Shown: piece by piece, positions 15,973 to 24,376 of the stretch
How the letters are laid out: each line of letters opens with the position of its first letter
How positions within the stretch are numbered: the first letter of the stretch is position 1
DNA from: JAWPMT01 sp965601475
Lineage (GTDB): Bacteria; Bacteroidota; Bacteroidia; Cytophagales; Cyclobacteriaceae
NCBI GenBank assembly: GCA_965601475.1
Contig: OZ271832.1
Span: 4,650,001 to 4,714,000, forward strand
Direction: 5' to 3'
Length of the DNA: 64,000 nt
Translations under genes and position numbers: made by a program
Notes under the pieces: model-generated
Databases searched by the model: none
What the model was told of the DNA's origin: nothing
What the model saw: the letters and a program-made list of their open reading frames with translations, nothing else

Positions 15973-16159
15973 GGGTGGGAGTGAGGACATAGCTCCTCGA
16001 CATGTTCCGAAGGGCACAAGCGAACCATAATCGGCCAATATCTATGGATTAGTGATTCAAAGCGGAGACCATGATGACTACCGATGGCCAGCTGTCAGGC
16101 TGGATTAAAAATCCAGCAGTATCTAGCTTCGAGATGCCCTTCGGAACATCTCGAAGAGC
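15973..16159. repeat. BIME-like composite element 3
   Basis: Near copy of element 2, located between the convergent RAYT and E2 genes. The half L hairpin is at 15995-16015, the internal hairpins at about 16088-16117 and a perfect R hairpin at 16127-16156. The similarity to element 2 starts upstream of the hairpin at GGGTGGGAGTGA, which at element 2 encodes the last residues (GWE) and stop of the yfiT-like gene. Confidence 0.85.
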
Positions 16160-16229
16160 ACTTCTATTCGCTGGAGATATGCGCCCGCCTTACGTTCCCC
16201 GATCCCCTTTGCTCGTGAAATCCTCTGAC

Positions 16230-17561
16230 TTAAGCCTCCCGGTTCACATCAAACTTCTCGAGATAGTCCGCCACCCGGCGTACGAACATGCCTCCCAAAG
16301 CGCCATCGACCACCCTGTGGTCATAGCTGTGGCTGAGGAACATTTTGTGGCGTATCCCGATGAAATCACCTTCAGGCGTTTCGATCACGGCAGGCTTCTT
16401 CTGGATGGTGCCCAGGGCCATGATCGCTACTTGCGGTTGTACGATGATCGGCGTACCCATCACATTGCCAAATGAGCCCACATTGGAAACGGTGTAGGTG
16501 CCTCCTTGCAATTCGTCCGGTTTTAATTTGTTCTCCCTGGCTCGCTTGGCCAGGTCATTGACCCGCTTGGTGAGCCCCAGGATGTTCATTTGGTCGGCAT
16601 TGTGGATGACAGGTACGATCAGGTTACCTGACGGCAATGCGACGGCCATACCGATATTGATGTCGCTTTTCTTGATGATCCTTGTGCCATCTACCTGGAT
16701 GTTGATCATGGGGTAGTCCTTGATGGCCTTGATAAGCGCTTCAATGATGATGGGCGTGAAAGTCAGGTTTTGACCTTCTCTTTCCTTATAGATTTTCTTG
16801 TTGGCGTGACGCCACTTGACCATATTGGTCACGTCAGCTTCTACGAAAGAGGTCACGTGCGGAGAAATGGCTTTGGATGCTACCATCCGCTCGGCGATCA
16901 TTTTGCGCATGCGATCCATCTCGATGATTTCGTCCTCTCCGGAGATCACCGCAGGGACTGTTTCCACTTTCCGTGTTTCTACTCCATTGCTGGCAGGAGC
17001 TGGTGCAGCCGGTGCTGTGATGGCAGGTCGTTCCACCTTCTCTTTGAGATAAGAGAGAATGTCATTCTTAGTGACTCGTCCATCTTTTCCTGTGCCTTCG
17101 ATCCGCTCCAGTTCCGGTAAGCTGACGCCCTCTTCTTTGGCAATGTTGCGCACCAGGGGAGAGTAGAATTTGCCAGACGAGGATGTGGCCGGAATTCGCT
17201 CGGTGGCCGCAGTGGAGTGTTCGGCCATCGCTTCGTTGAGCAGGGCGGAGGCGGCTTCAACGGGGCTATTCGTTTCGCTGGCAGCAGCGGCAGGGGGTGT
17301 CTGAACTTCCACTTCTTCTCCTTCCGTGCTGATAATGGCGATGGGTTTTCCGACTTGCACCACGTCGCCTTCCTGAGCCAGGATCTCTTTCAAGACACCT
17401 GCATGCGTGGAAGGGATTTCAGTATCCACCTTGTCAGTAGCTACTTCCAACAGGCTCTCATCCTCTTCGATGGTGTCTCCAACGTTCTTCAACCAGGAAA
17501 GTACCGTACCTTCCATCACACTTTCTCCCATTTTGGGCATAAGTAGCTCCACTGTCGCCAT
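16230..17561 (-). CDS. 2-oxo acid dehydrogenase E2 (dihydrolipoamide acyltransferase)
   Basis: Core acyltransferase of a 2-oxo acid dehydrogenase complex. Domains in order: one lipoyl domain (1-78) with lipoyl-Lys44 in ATDKVDTEIP; a linker; a peripheral subunit-binding domain (about 131-172, SPLVRNIAKEEGVSLPELERIEGTGKDGRVTKNDI, split here by features rather than quoted); an Ala/Pro linker; and the catalytic domain with HSYDHRVVDG, His415 and Asp419. The single lipoyl domain and 443-aa length fit branched-chain or 2-oxoglutarate type E2 as well as some pyruvate E2s. E1 and E3 genes are not adjacent, so the substrate is undecided. It is preceded by cinA on the same strand with its own likely promoter. 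Confidence 0.92.
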   Translation of the reverse strand: MATVELLMPKMGESVMEGTVLSWLKNVGDTIEEDESLLEVATDKVDTEIPSTHAGVLKEILAQEGDVVQVGKPIAIISTEGEEVEVQTPPAAAASETNSPVEAASALLNEAMAEHSTAATERIPATSSSGKFYSPLVRNIAKEEGVSLPELERIEGTGKDGRVTKNDILSYLKEKVERPAITAPAAPAPASNGVETRKVETVPAVISGEDEIIEMDRMRKMIAERMVASKAISPHVTSFVEADVTNMVKWRHANKKIYKEREGQNLTFTPIIIEALIKAIKDYPMINIQVDGTRIIKKSDINIGMAVALPSGNLIVPVIHNADQMNILGLTKRVNDLAKRARENKLKPDELQGGTYTVSNVGSFGNVMGTPIIVQPQVAIMALGTIQKKPAVIETPEGDFIGIRHKMFLSHSYDHRVVDGALGGMFVRRVADYLEKFDVNREA

Positions 17562-17595
17562 AGAAAATTCGTTTTTAGTTCATTTTTGGGTTTAA

Positions 17596-17603
17596 CAAAG
17601 ATA
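17596..17603 (-). promoter_or_regulatory. Likely -7 promoter box of the E2 gene
   Basis: TATCTTTG on the minus strand matches TAnnTTTG exactly, 34 nt before the E2 start codon in the 56-nt gap after cinA. The -33 part is weak (TTTAC about 19 nt further up). Confidence 0.5.
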
Positions 17604-17617
17604 AAATATTTTGTTGA

Positions 17618-18862
17618 TCACTGTAAAAAATTAGTTCTAAACATGTTCAACGCGAGTACCGTCGCAAACTTGATGTTCAATTCACGGTTTTTTGTGAAGT
17701 GCATCTCCCTGGCTACGGTTTTATGCTCGTCGGCATAGCCAATCCACACGGTGCCTACTGGTTTCTCATCTGTACCACCTCCGGGCCCGGCAATACCACT
17801 GGTGGATATGCCTACAGTTGTATTCAAGCGCTGCCTTACACCCTGGGCCATTTGTTTCACCACTGCTTCGCTTACTGCTCCATGGGCTTGCAAGTCTCCT
17901 TCGGAAACGCCTAGAAGCGATTTCTTCACTTCATTGTCGTAAGCGATAACGGATCCCTGAAAGTAGTTGGAGCTCCCCGGGATGCTGGTGATGGCTGCCG
18001 CAACGTTCCCGCCTGTGCAGCTTTCTGCCGTGCTAATGGTTGCACCATTTGCCTTGAGCAGGTCGCCAATGACATGCTCCAGTTCGTCATCATCGAATCC
18101 AAATACATGTTCCTCAATGAGGGGGAGCAATTGATCTATGCTTTGTTGTATTTCTTCGCGGAGTGCTTTAGCGTCGGTTCCAGCGCCAGTGATTCTGAGC
18201 TTCACCTGGGCATAGGAGGGTAGGTAGGCCAGTTTTTGGTTTGATGGCAAATTTTCTTGCCAGTCTTTGATTATGGCGGCCAGGCGGGACTCTGGTATAC
18301 CCACGGTTTTCACGATTCGATGGACAATCATTTCCTTCTGAAAGCGTTGTGACAGTCTCGGAAGGACATCTTTTTCCATCATGGCTTTCATCTCATAGGG
18401 TACGCCAGGCATGGAAACAAAGATCTTTCCTCCCTCCTCAAACCACATACCCGGCGCGGTACCCATGGTGTTGGAAATCTTCTCGCAGTTGGTAGGCAGC
18501 TCGGCCTGTTTTTCATTCATGATGGTCATGGTGCGGCCAGCTCGATTGAAAAGGTCCTTGATCTCTTGCAGCGCTTCTTCATTCAATTCCATTCCCACCC
18601 CAAAGTACTTGGCCAGGGTGGGTTTGGTGAGGTCATCCGAGGTGGGGCCCAGTCCGCCTGTGATGAGGATGATGTCAGCTCTGGAGGTAGCCTCCTCAAG
18701 TGCCTGCAGGATGTGTTCTTCCGTGTCGCCGATGGTAGTTTTTTGGTGAACCTTGACGCTGATGTCGTCGAGTTTGCCGCTCATCCAGTGGCTGTTGGTG
18801 TCTAAAGTCTGACCGTAAAGTATTTCGTCTCCTATGGTTATGATTTCTGCTCTTGCAGGCAT
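17618..18862 (-). CDS. cinA: CinA-family nicotinamide-nucleotide amidohydrolase
   Basis: Two-domain CinA protein. The N-terminal MoaB/MogA-like domain (1-170; EIITIGDEILYGQTLDTNSHW, ITGGLGPTSDDLTK) is linked to ADP-ribose pyrophosphatase activity; the C-terminal PncC domain (about 255-414; STAESCTGGNVAAAITSIPGSS and GISGIAGPGGGTDEKPVGTVWIG-like blocks) hydrolyses NMN to nicotinate mononucleotide in pyridine nucleotide salvage. The 414-aa length is standard. It is transcribed towards the E2 gene; divergent from the EF-hand gene. No recA neighbour is present as in Gram-positive competence loci. Confidence 0.93.
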   Translation of the reverse strand: MPARAEIITIGDEILYGQTLDTNSHWMSGKLDDISVKVHQKTTIGDTEEHILQALEEATSRADIILITGGLGPTSDDLTKPTLAKYFGVGMELNEEALQEIKDLFNRAGRTMTIMNEKQAELPTNCEKISNTMGTAPGMWFEEGGKIFVSMPGVPYEMKAMMEKDVLPRLSQRFQKEMIVHRIVKTVGIPESRLAAIIKDWQENLPSNQKLAYLPSYAQVKLRITGAGTDAKALREEIQQSIDQLLPLIEEHVFGFDDDELEHVIGDLLKANGATISTAESCTGGNVAAAITSIPGSSNYFQGSVIAYDNEVKKSLLGVSEGDLQAHGAVSEAVVKQMAQGVRQRLNTTVGISTSGIAGPGGGTDEKPVGTVWIGYADEHKTVAREMHFTKNRELNIKFATVLALNMFRTNFLQ

Positions 18863-18975
18863 TGAGATGGGGTTATGTTATTGAAATTTGAAATTCTTGA
18901 GCCTGGTATTACATGCCTCCGGCTAGTCAACAAGATTAACTATCTTGCAGGGAATTTTGTGATACCTCGCTGGAC

Positions 18976-19542
18976 ATGTTAACTGAGATTCAAGAGAAAA
19001 AGCTCACTCACTACTTTGATATCCTCGATTTTGATAACAACAAACTGATCGAAAAAGATGATTTCACCAATATCGGTGAGAATTTGTGCGTGCTTTGGGG
19101 CTTCAAGCCCGGCACTGACAAATACCAGGAATACATTGACAAGTGTGAGCACCTTTGGGTGAGTTTCCGACAGTTTATTGGCCGTGATGTTGCCCAAAGC
19201 GCCAGCCTGGAAGAGTGGCTGGAATTTGCTGACAAGGGGATCGTCAACGGTAGCGATGAACTCTACGAGAAACATGTCAACCAGTTTGTCAAAGACATTT
19301 TTGACGTTTTCGATGCCAATGGCGATGGTTTCATCTCATTGGACGAGTACATTGATCTTTTTATGGCCTATCGTATCGAGATACGGTACTCAGCCAAGAG
19401 CTTCACCAAAATTGATCTCAACAAAGACGACATGATCAGTCGCGAAGAACTATTAAGCGCCGTCAAGGAGTTTTATCGTAGCAATGACGAAAATGCTCCA
19501 GGTAACTGGCTTTTCGGTTTCTGGGATGGTGCAGGTTGGTAA
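18976..19542 (+). CDS. Calerythrin-like EF-hand calcium-binding protein
   Basis: Cytoplasmic (no signal peptide), 188 aa, with four EF-hand positions. Canonical 12-residue loops: EF1 18-29 (DFDNNKLIEKDD), EF3 113-124 (DANGDGFISLDE) and EF4 147-158 (DLNKDDMISREE). EF2 (about 69-80) has lost its ligands. This 3-of-4 pattern and length match the sarcoplasmic calcium-binding/calerythrin group known from actinomycetes and animals, which buffer calcium. A short aromatic C terminus (NWLFGFWDGAGW) is conserved-looking. The gene stands alone between cinA and metG. Calcium binding is well supported; the biological role is not. Confidence 0.87.
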   Translation: MLTEIQEKKLTHYFDILDFDNNKLIEKDDFTNIGENLCVLWGFKPGTDKYQEYIDKCEHLWVSFRQFIGRDVAQSASLEEWLEFADKGIVNGSDELYEKHVNQFVKDIFDVFDANGDGFISLDEYIDLFMAYRIEIRYSAKSFTKIDLNKDDMISREELLSAVKEFYRSNDENAPGNWLFGFWDGAGW

Positions 19543-19599
19543 TGGCTTCTGCTTTTAATTAATTCAACACGATCCGGGATTCGGAGATTCGTGCCTTTC

Positions 19600-19607
19600 T
19601 ATTTTTG
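19600..19607 (+). promoter_or_regulatory. Likely -7 promoter box of metG
   Basis: TATTTTTG fits TAnnTTTG exactly and ends 14 nt before the metG ATG, giving a very short leader. A -33 TTTG was not found; TTCGG lies nearby. Confidence 0.5.
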
Positions 19608-19621
19608 CAAAAATCGATAAC

Positions 19622-21673
19622 ATGAGCGAAAAGAGCTTCCGTCGACATACGATTACGGCTGCATTACCTTATGCCAATGGACCCATTCATATTGGGCATA
19701 TGGCGGGCGTCTACGTGCCGGCGGACATATATGTCAGATACCTACGACTGAAGGGTGAAGATGTCGCCTTTGTTTGTGGATCCGATGAGCACGGTGTGGC
19801 CATTACATTACGCGCACGCAAGGAGCATAAAACTCCCCAGCAGGTGGTCGATCAATACCACGAGCAGATCAAGCAATCTTTCGAAGACTTTGGAATTGGT
19901 TTTGATGTCTATTCGCGCACTTCTGCCAAAATACACCACGAGACTGCCGCTGAGTTCTTCAAGGAGCTCCATGACCGCGGGCTTTTTGAGGAAGAAGTTT
20001 CGGAGCAATTTTATGATGCTGCGGAAGGGCAATTTCTGGCCGATCGATATATCAAAGGCACTTGCCCTGTTTGTGGGTTTCCTGAGGCCTACGGTGATCA
20101 ATGTGAAAACTGTGGTTCTACGCTGAGCCCCTCAGAGTTGAAGGAACCTAAGTCCATGTTGAGCGGCGAACCTCCGATATTGAAAGAAACAAAACACTGG
20201 TATTTTCCTCTGGACCAATATGAAAATTGGCTTCGTGAGTGGATACTGAAAGACCACAAAGAGTGGAGGTCTACTGTCTATGGACAATGTAAGAGCTGGA
20301 TTGATGGCGGTCTACGTCCGCGGCCAATGACCAGGGACTTGGACTGGGGTATCCCCGTGCCTATCGAAGGTGCTGAGGGGAAGGTGCTGTATGTGTGGTT
20401 CGATGCGCCTATTGGTTACATCTCTGCAACGAAGGAATGGGCGCAGCAGAATGGTAAGAATTGGGAAGATTACTGGAAACGAGAAGATACGCGTTTGATT
20501 CATTTTATTGGTAAGGACAATATCGTCTTCCATTGCATCATCTTTCCTTCTATTTTGAAGGCAGAGGGATCATACGTCCTCCCGGAAAATGTCCCCGCAA
20601 ATGAATTCCTCAACCTGGAGAATAATAAGATATCCACTTCACGCAATTGGGCGGTGTGGTTGCATGAGTACCTGGAAGATTTTCCTGGCAAACAGGATGT
20701 CCTGAGGTATGTGCTTACCAGCAATGCACCAGAGACCCGAGACAATGACTTCACCTGGAAAGACTTCCAGGCCCGAAATAACAGTGAGCTGGTAGCTATT
20801 TTAGGCAATTTCGTGAACCGTGCTGTGGTGTTGACGCACAAATATTATGAGGGAAAAGTACCAGAATATGAGCGACTGGAGCCGGTGGACGAAGCAGTTC
20901 TAGAAGATCTTGAGCAATATCCCAGACGAATCGCCGAACGCCTGGATCAGTTCAAGTTCAGGGATGCTTTAGGGCAGCTGATGGAAGTAGCCAGGATAGG
21001 TAACAAATACCTGGCGGATACAGAACCCTGGAAACTCATAAAAACAAATCCTGAGCGAGTAAGCGCTATCATGAACACTGCCTTGCAGCTCGTAGCGAAC
21101 TTGTCAGTATTGGCAGAACCTTTCTTGCCGGCTACGGCCGCAAAGATTAGGGTAGCACTGAATTTGGAGACTATGCCATGGTCCGCTGCTGGTAAGGAGA
21201 TTTTGGATGTAGGTCAAAGTATTGAGAAGCCGTCCTTACTCTTCGAAAAAATTGAAGATGAGGATATCGAAAAACAAATACAGAAACTAATGGATACAAA
21301 AGCTGCCAATGCGCAGGAACCTGCTGTGCAGGCCAATCCACTCAAAGATGAGATCACCTATGACGATTTCATGAAGATGGATCTGAGGGTGGGAGAGATA
21401 CGCTCAGCAGAGAAAGTTGAGAAGTCGAATAAACTATTGAAGTTTACCGTTGACACTGGTATCGATCAGAGAACAATCCTCAGTGGCATCGCAAAGCACT
21501 TTTCCCCAGAAGAGATGGTTGGCAAGAAGGTTGTAGTCCTGGCAAATTTAGCTCCCCGTAAAATCATGGGTGTGGAGTCGCAAGGCATGATATTGTTCGC
21601 CGAAAATGAAGATGGTGCTTTGAAAGCGGTGACTCCGGATGAAGCAGCGGAAAATGGATCTGGTATAAGCTGA
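19622..21673 (+). CDS. metG: Methionyl-tRNA synthetase with C-terminal tRNA-binding domain
   Basis: Charges initiator and elongator tRNA-Met. Class-I signature HIGH at residues 23-26 (PIHIGHMAG). The zinc knuckle CPVCGF...CENCG is near 146-165. The second signature reads KISTS (336-340) in place of KMSKS, a known variant of this MetG subgroup. A C-terminal EMAP/Trbp111-like tRNA-binding OB domain occupies about 575-683 (DDFMKMDLRVGEI, ILANLAPRKIMGVESQGMILFA-like end). The 683-aa length is full for this form. Monocistronic between the EF-hand gene and a convergent amidohydrolase. Confidence 0.97.
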   Translation: MSEKSFRRHTITAALPYANGPIHIGHMAGVYVPADIYVRYLRLKGEDVAFVCGSDEHGVAITLRARKEHKTPQQVVDQYHEQIKQSFEDFGIGFDVYSRTSAKIHHETAAEFFKELHDRGLFEEEVSEQFYDAAEGQFLADRYIKGTCPVCGFPEAYGDQCENCGSTLSPSELKEPKSMLSGEPPILKETKHWYFPLDQYENWLREWILKDHKEWRSTVYGQCKSWIDGGLRPRPMTRDLDWGIPVPIEGAEGKVLYVWFDAPIGYISATKEWAQQNGKNWEDYWKREDTRLIHFIGKDNIVFHCIIFPSILKAEGSYVLPENVPANEFLNLENNKISTSRNWAVWLHEYLEDFPGKQDVLRYVLTSNAPETRDNDFTWKDFQARNNSELVAILGNFVNRAVVLTHKYYEGKVPEYERLEPVDEAVLEDLEQYPRRIAERLDQFKFRDALGQLMEVARIGNKYLADTEPWKLIKTNPERVSAIMNTALQLVANLSVLAEPFLPATAAKIRVALNLETMPWSAAGKEILDVGQSIEKPSLLFEKIEDEDIEKQIQKLMDTKAANAQEPAVQANPLKDEITYDDFMKMDLRVGEIRSAEKVEKSNKLLKFTVDTGIDQRTILSGIAKHFSPEEMVGKKVVVLANLAPRKIMGVESQGMILFAENEDGALKAVTPDEAAENGSGIS

Positions 21674-21709
21674 CGGGACGCTTCCTATGGGGCCATATCG
21701 GGGAGTTTC

Positions 21710-23098
21710 CTACCAACCCATGTCCTTGGTTGGGTGGTAGACTTTGCCGTTTTTGATGATGGTTTTTTCCATCAGGATATGCCTAGGGTCCAGAAGTGGG
21801 TTTTGGTGAAAGATGACGAGATCAGCTTTTTTCCCCACTTCCACAGATCCGCGATCCCCCTGAACACCTAAAGCCTGTGCGCCGTTCCAGGTGGCTATCT
21901 GAAGTATATCTGCCATGGGAATGCCAGCTTCTGCGAGCAAGAGCAATTCCGATAGAAAGGCCTTTCCACCCGCTTTGCAATCTGTACCTATCCGTAATGT
22001 GAGCCCTTTTTCATGGGCATTTCTTACGATTTCAAGAAAGGTGTCCAGCGCTTCATTCAATCGGGCAAGCTGCCTATCACTCAATTGAAAGTTATCGTCG
22101 GGCAGCTGGAAGTAGGTCCTCCTGCAAAACGCCGCGAATGTGTGAAGTGTGGTGGAGAGGGTGCAATTGTGATTGATGAGGTGTTGGGTCAATCGGTCCC
22201 TCTTGTTGCGAAAAAAATCATGGTCATCTACAAACTTGATTTTTTCGAGTGCGAATGGCCAGTAGCAATTGAGTGTCGGATAGTGCTCCTCCATGATCCT
22301 GATCAATCCCAACCCCTGACGATCAAACTCGAAGGCATCGTTGGAGAGGGTATTGGCGTGCTGAAAATGGCGGATGCCCATATTTGCAGCCTGACCCATT
22401 GGCACGTTGTGTTCGTCAATGTGGGCATATAACTTCATGCCCAGGGAGTCTGCCATTTTGGTTACTGATTTTAGTTCGGAAGAACCAAGTCTCCAGTAGG
22501 CTTTAAGGTGCTGGATGCCTTTGCTATGATATTCGGTTACTTTGGCTTTGGCTTCAATGGGTGATCGCACCACGATGTGGCCGAGGTAGGTTTCGCTGGC
22601 ATCGTCGGAGATCAACGCACTTCCTGTGTTGAAAAGGTCTGGGTAAAGGGGGTTGCTGTCCTGTTGCCATTTCAAGGTCACATCCAGCCACGCTTCGGGT
22701 TGACCCATATCGGCAACCGTGGTCACTCCATAGCGCAAGTAGGTGTTGGCGAACTTCTTCCGGATGTTAATGATTGAATCATCCAGAAGGCGGGATGGGG
22801 CTTCCTCACCGTCACCAAAAATATCAGTCAGGTGAATGTGCGTATCTATGAATCCAGGAACTACCAGCATGCCTGGAGCTTTGAGTGTCTTCTCAGCATC
22901 GATCTGTACATCGCCTGCTGCTATCAGGGCGATTTGTCCTTCTTGAATGCAGATGGTCTGATCCGTTTTTAACTCCTTGGTTCTCGTATTCAGAATGCTT
23001 ACTCCAGTGATAGCCAGATCGAACCTTGTGGAAGAACTACAGGCACAGACCAGTGCCAAGAGCAAACAACCATAGCTCAGTGTGAAATGAGAATTCAT
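21710..23098 (-). CDS. Amidohydrolase lipoprotein (imidazolonepropionase-like)
   Basis: Metal-dependent amidohydrolase with an N-terminal lipoprotein signal (LLALVCAC). The metal motif DTHIHLTD follows PGFID, YAHIDEHN and HFQHANTLS supply later His ligands, GTDCKAGG the catalytic Asp region, and the C-terminal ALGVQGDRGSVEVGKKADLVIF the composite beta-sandwich. A cyclic amidase, prolidase-like or deaminase role in the periplasm is possible; the substrate cannot be read from sequence. 462 aa, normal length. Convergent with metG with only 36 nt between them. Confidence 0.87.
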   Translation of the reverse strand: MNSHFTLSYGCLLLALVCACSSSTRFDLAITGVSILNTRTKELKTDQTICIQEGQIALIAAGDVQIDAEKTLKAPGMLVVPGFIDTHIHLTDIFGDGEEAPSRLLDDSIINIRKKFANTYLRYGVTTVADMGQPEAWLDVTLKWQQDSNPLYPDLFNTGSALISDDASETYLGHIVVRSPIEAKAKVTEYHSKGIQHLKAYWRLGSSELKSVTKMADSLGMKLYAHIDEHNVPMGQAANMGIRHFQHANTLSNDAFEFDRQGLGLIRIMEEHYPTLNCYWPFALEKIKFVDDHDFFRNKRDRLTQHLINHNCTLSTTLHTFAAFCRRTYFQLPDDNFQLSDRQLARLNEALDTFLEIVRNAHEKGLTLRIGTDCKAGGKAFLSELLLLAEAGIPMADILQIATWNGAQALGVQGDRGSVEVGKKADLVIFHQNPLLDPRHILMEKTIIKNGKVYHPTKDMGW

Positions 23099-23350
23099 GC
23101 CTTTTACCTTTTTTCGACCTTGACGACCTAAAGTATGGTGCTAAGCAAACTATGACGTTCAATAATCCATATTTGAACATCTTGAGCTATCAGATTCGAA
23201 TGGTGAGTCTCAGGTCCATCCACGATTACCAACTAAGGGAAATTGGTCAGGAAGCGTTTCGTTGCATGAGCGACATAAGACTTGAATTTTGAGCCGAAGC
23301 TTCAAGCGTTGATGGGAAAGAATCTAGATTTGGCCCTCATAACTTGCAAC

Positions 23351-24250
23351 ATGAAAAAGACGAATTGGATTTACTTGGTTGCCATCCTGATATCCGGAGC
23401 CTGCTCCCAAACTGCTCAGGTACCGGCAACTGTCGAGGATGAAGCGTATACACTGGCTAAGCCCAAAGCAGCATGGGTAGCGGAGCGGGTGGATGCGGCC
23501 CGTAGTCGGTTGAGCCAGACAGAGGCGGGTCAACTGGTTTGGAAATCCATGGAATTTCACGGAGGGCTCTCCCGATGGTGGACGAATGGTCCGGTGTATT
23601 ACCGCTTCAATTATCAACCTCGCAATGGCACGGGCACGCCCAGGGATACCTATGAGCTTGCCGATTACTGGTCTTCGCTTACCAGACATCAAAGGGTGAG
23701 TAATCCCTCGGTAGAGTATGGCTGGGATGGTGAGAAGGCCTGGTATTTCCCAGACTCTGCCCAAATACCCTACAACACTCGTTTTTGGGCCTTGACCCCT
23801 TACTATTTTGCAGGAATGCCATTTGTATTTGCGGACGAAGGTGTATCGCTGGCGTTAGAAGATGCTACCGCGTATGAGGGTGAGGAGTACCATATCGTAC
23901 GTGTTACATTCGGAGAAAATGTAGGAGATGCACCTGACGACTATTACGTGCTATACATTGATCAGGAGATGTTCAGGCTGACGGCCATTCGATATGTTGT
24001 CTCATATCCGGGTTATTTCCCGGAAGGAGGCCACACCCAGGAGAAGCTCATGACCTACGAAGGTGAGCAAGAGGTTCAGGGGATTACTTTTCCGGTAAAG
24101 CATCGTACTTTTATGTGGGAAGTGGATGGTAGCCTGGGTGCCTATGTTACGGATACAGAGCTCTCAGAGATAGCGTTTCGTCCTGATACTGAGCGGTCCT
24201 ATTTCGAAGCTCCGGCAGGAAGCTACAGCATGACCACGCTGGTCGAATAA
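23351..24250 (+). CDS. Lipoprotein of unknown function (DUF6503-like)
   Basis: Predicted lipoprotein: MKKTNWIYLVAILISGACSQ with lipobox ISGAC. The start at 23351 is chosen because it places the signal peptide at the N terminus; an in-frame ATG at 23282 would bury it. The mature domain starts WKSMEFHGGLSRWW and has repeated aromatic beta strands (YYRFNYQPRNG, YYVLYIDQEMFRLTAIRYVVSY), similar in style to LolA-like half-barrel or DUF6503 lipoproteins of Bacteroidota, where an 'IHGG...W' start is usual. The family match is from memory and tentative. It stands alone. Confidence 0.75.
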   Translation: MKKTNWIYLVAILISGACSQTAQVPATVEDEAYTLAKPKAAWVAERVDAARSRLSQTEAGQLVWKSMEFHGGLSRWWTNGPVYYRFNYQPRNGTGTPRDTYELADYWSSLTRHQRVSNPSVEYGWDGEKAWYFPDSAQIPYNTRFWALTPYYFAGMPFVFADEGVSLALEDATAYEGEEYHIVRVTFGENVGDAPDDYYVLYIDQEMFRLTAIRYVVSYPGYFPEGGHTQEKLMTYEGEQEVQGITFPVKHRTFMWEVDGSLGAYVTDTELSEIAFRPDTERSYFEAPAGSYSMTTLVE

Positions 24251-24376
24251 CTGGCGCAGCGGGCTTTTCAGCAATTTTTTTCGCAATTGGAGAGGAGTTG
24301 CTTCTTTTTGGCAACACGTTCTTCTATATTAAGTCTCTATTATTCAACCACTTAAGATTGTACTTGACTAATTGGT

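Noticed and set aside
23160..23186. GTTCAA...TTGAAC inverted repeat upstream of the 23351 lipoprotein.
   Set aside because: Six-base arms with a 10-nt AT-rich spacer are expected by chance at this size.
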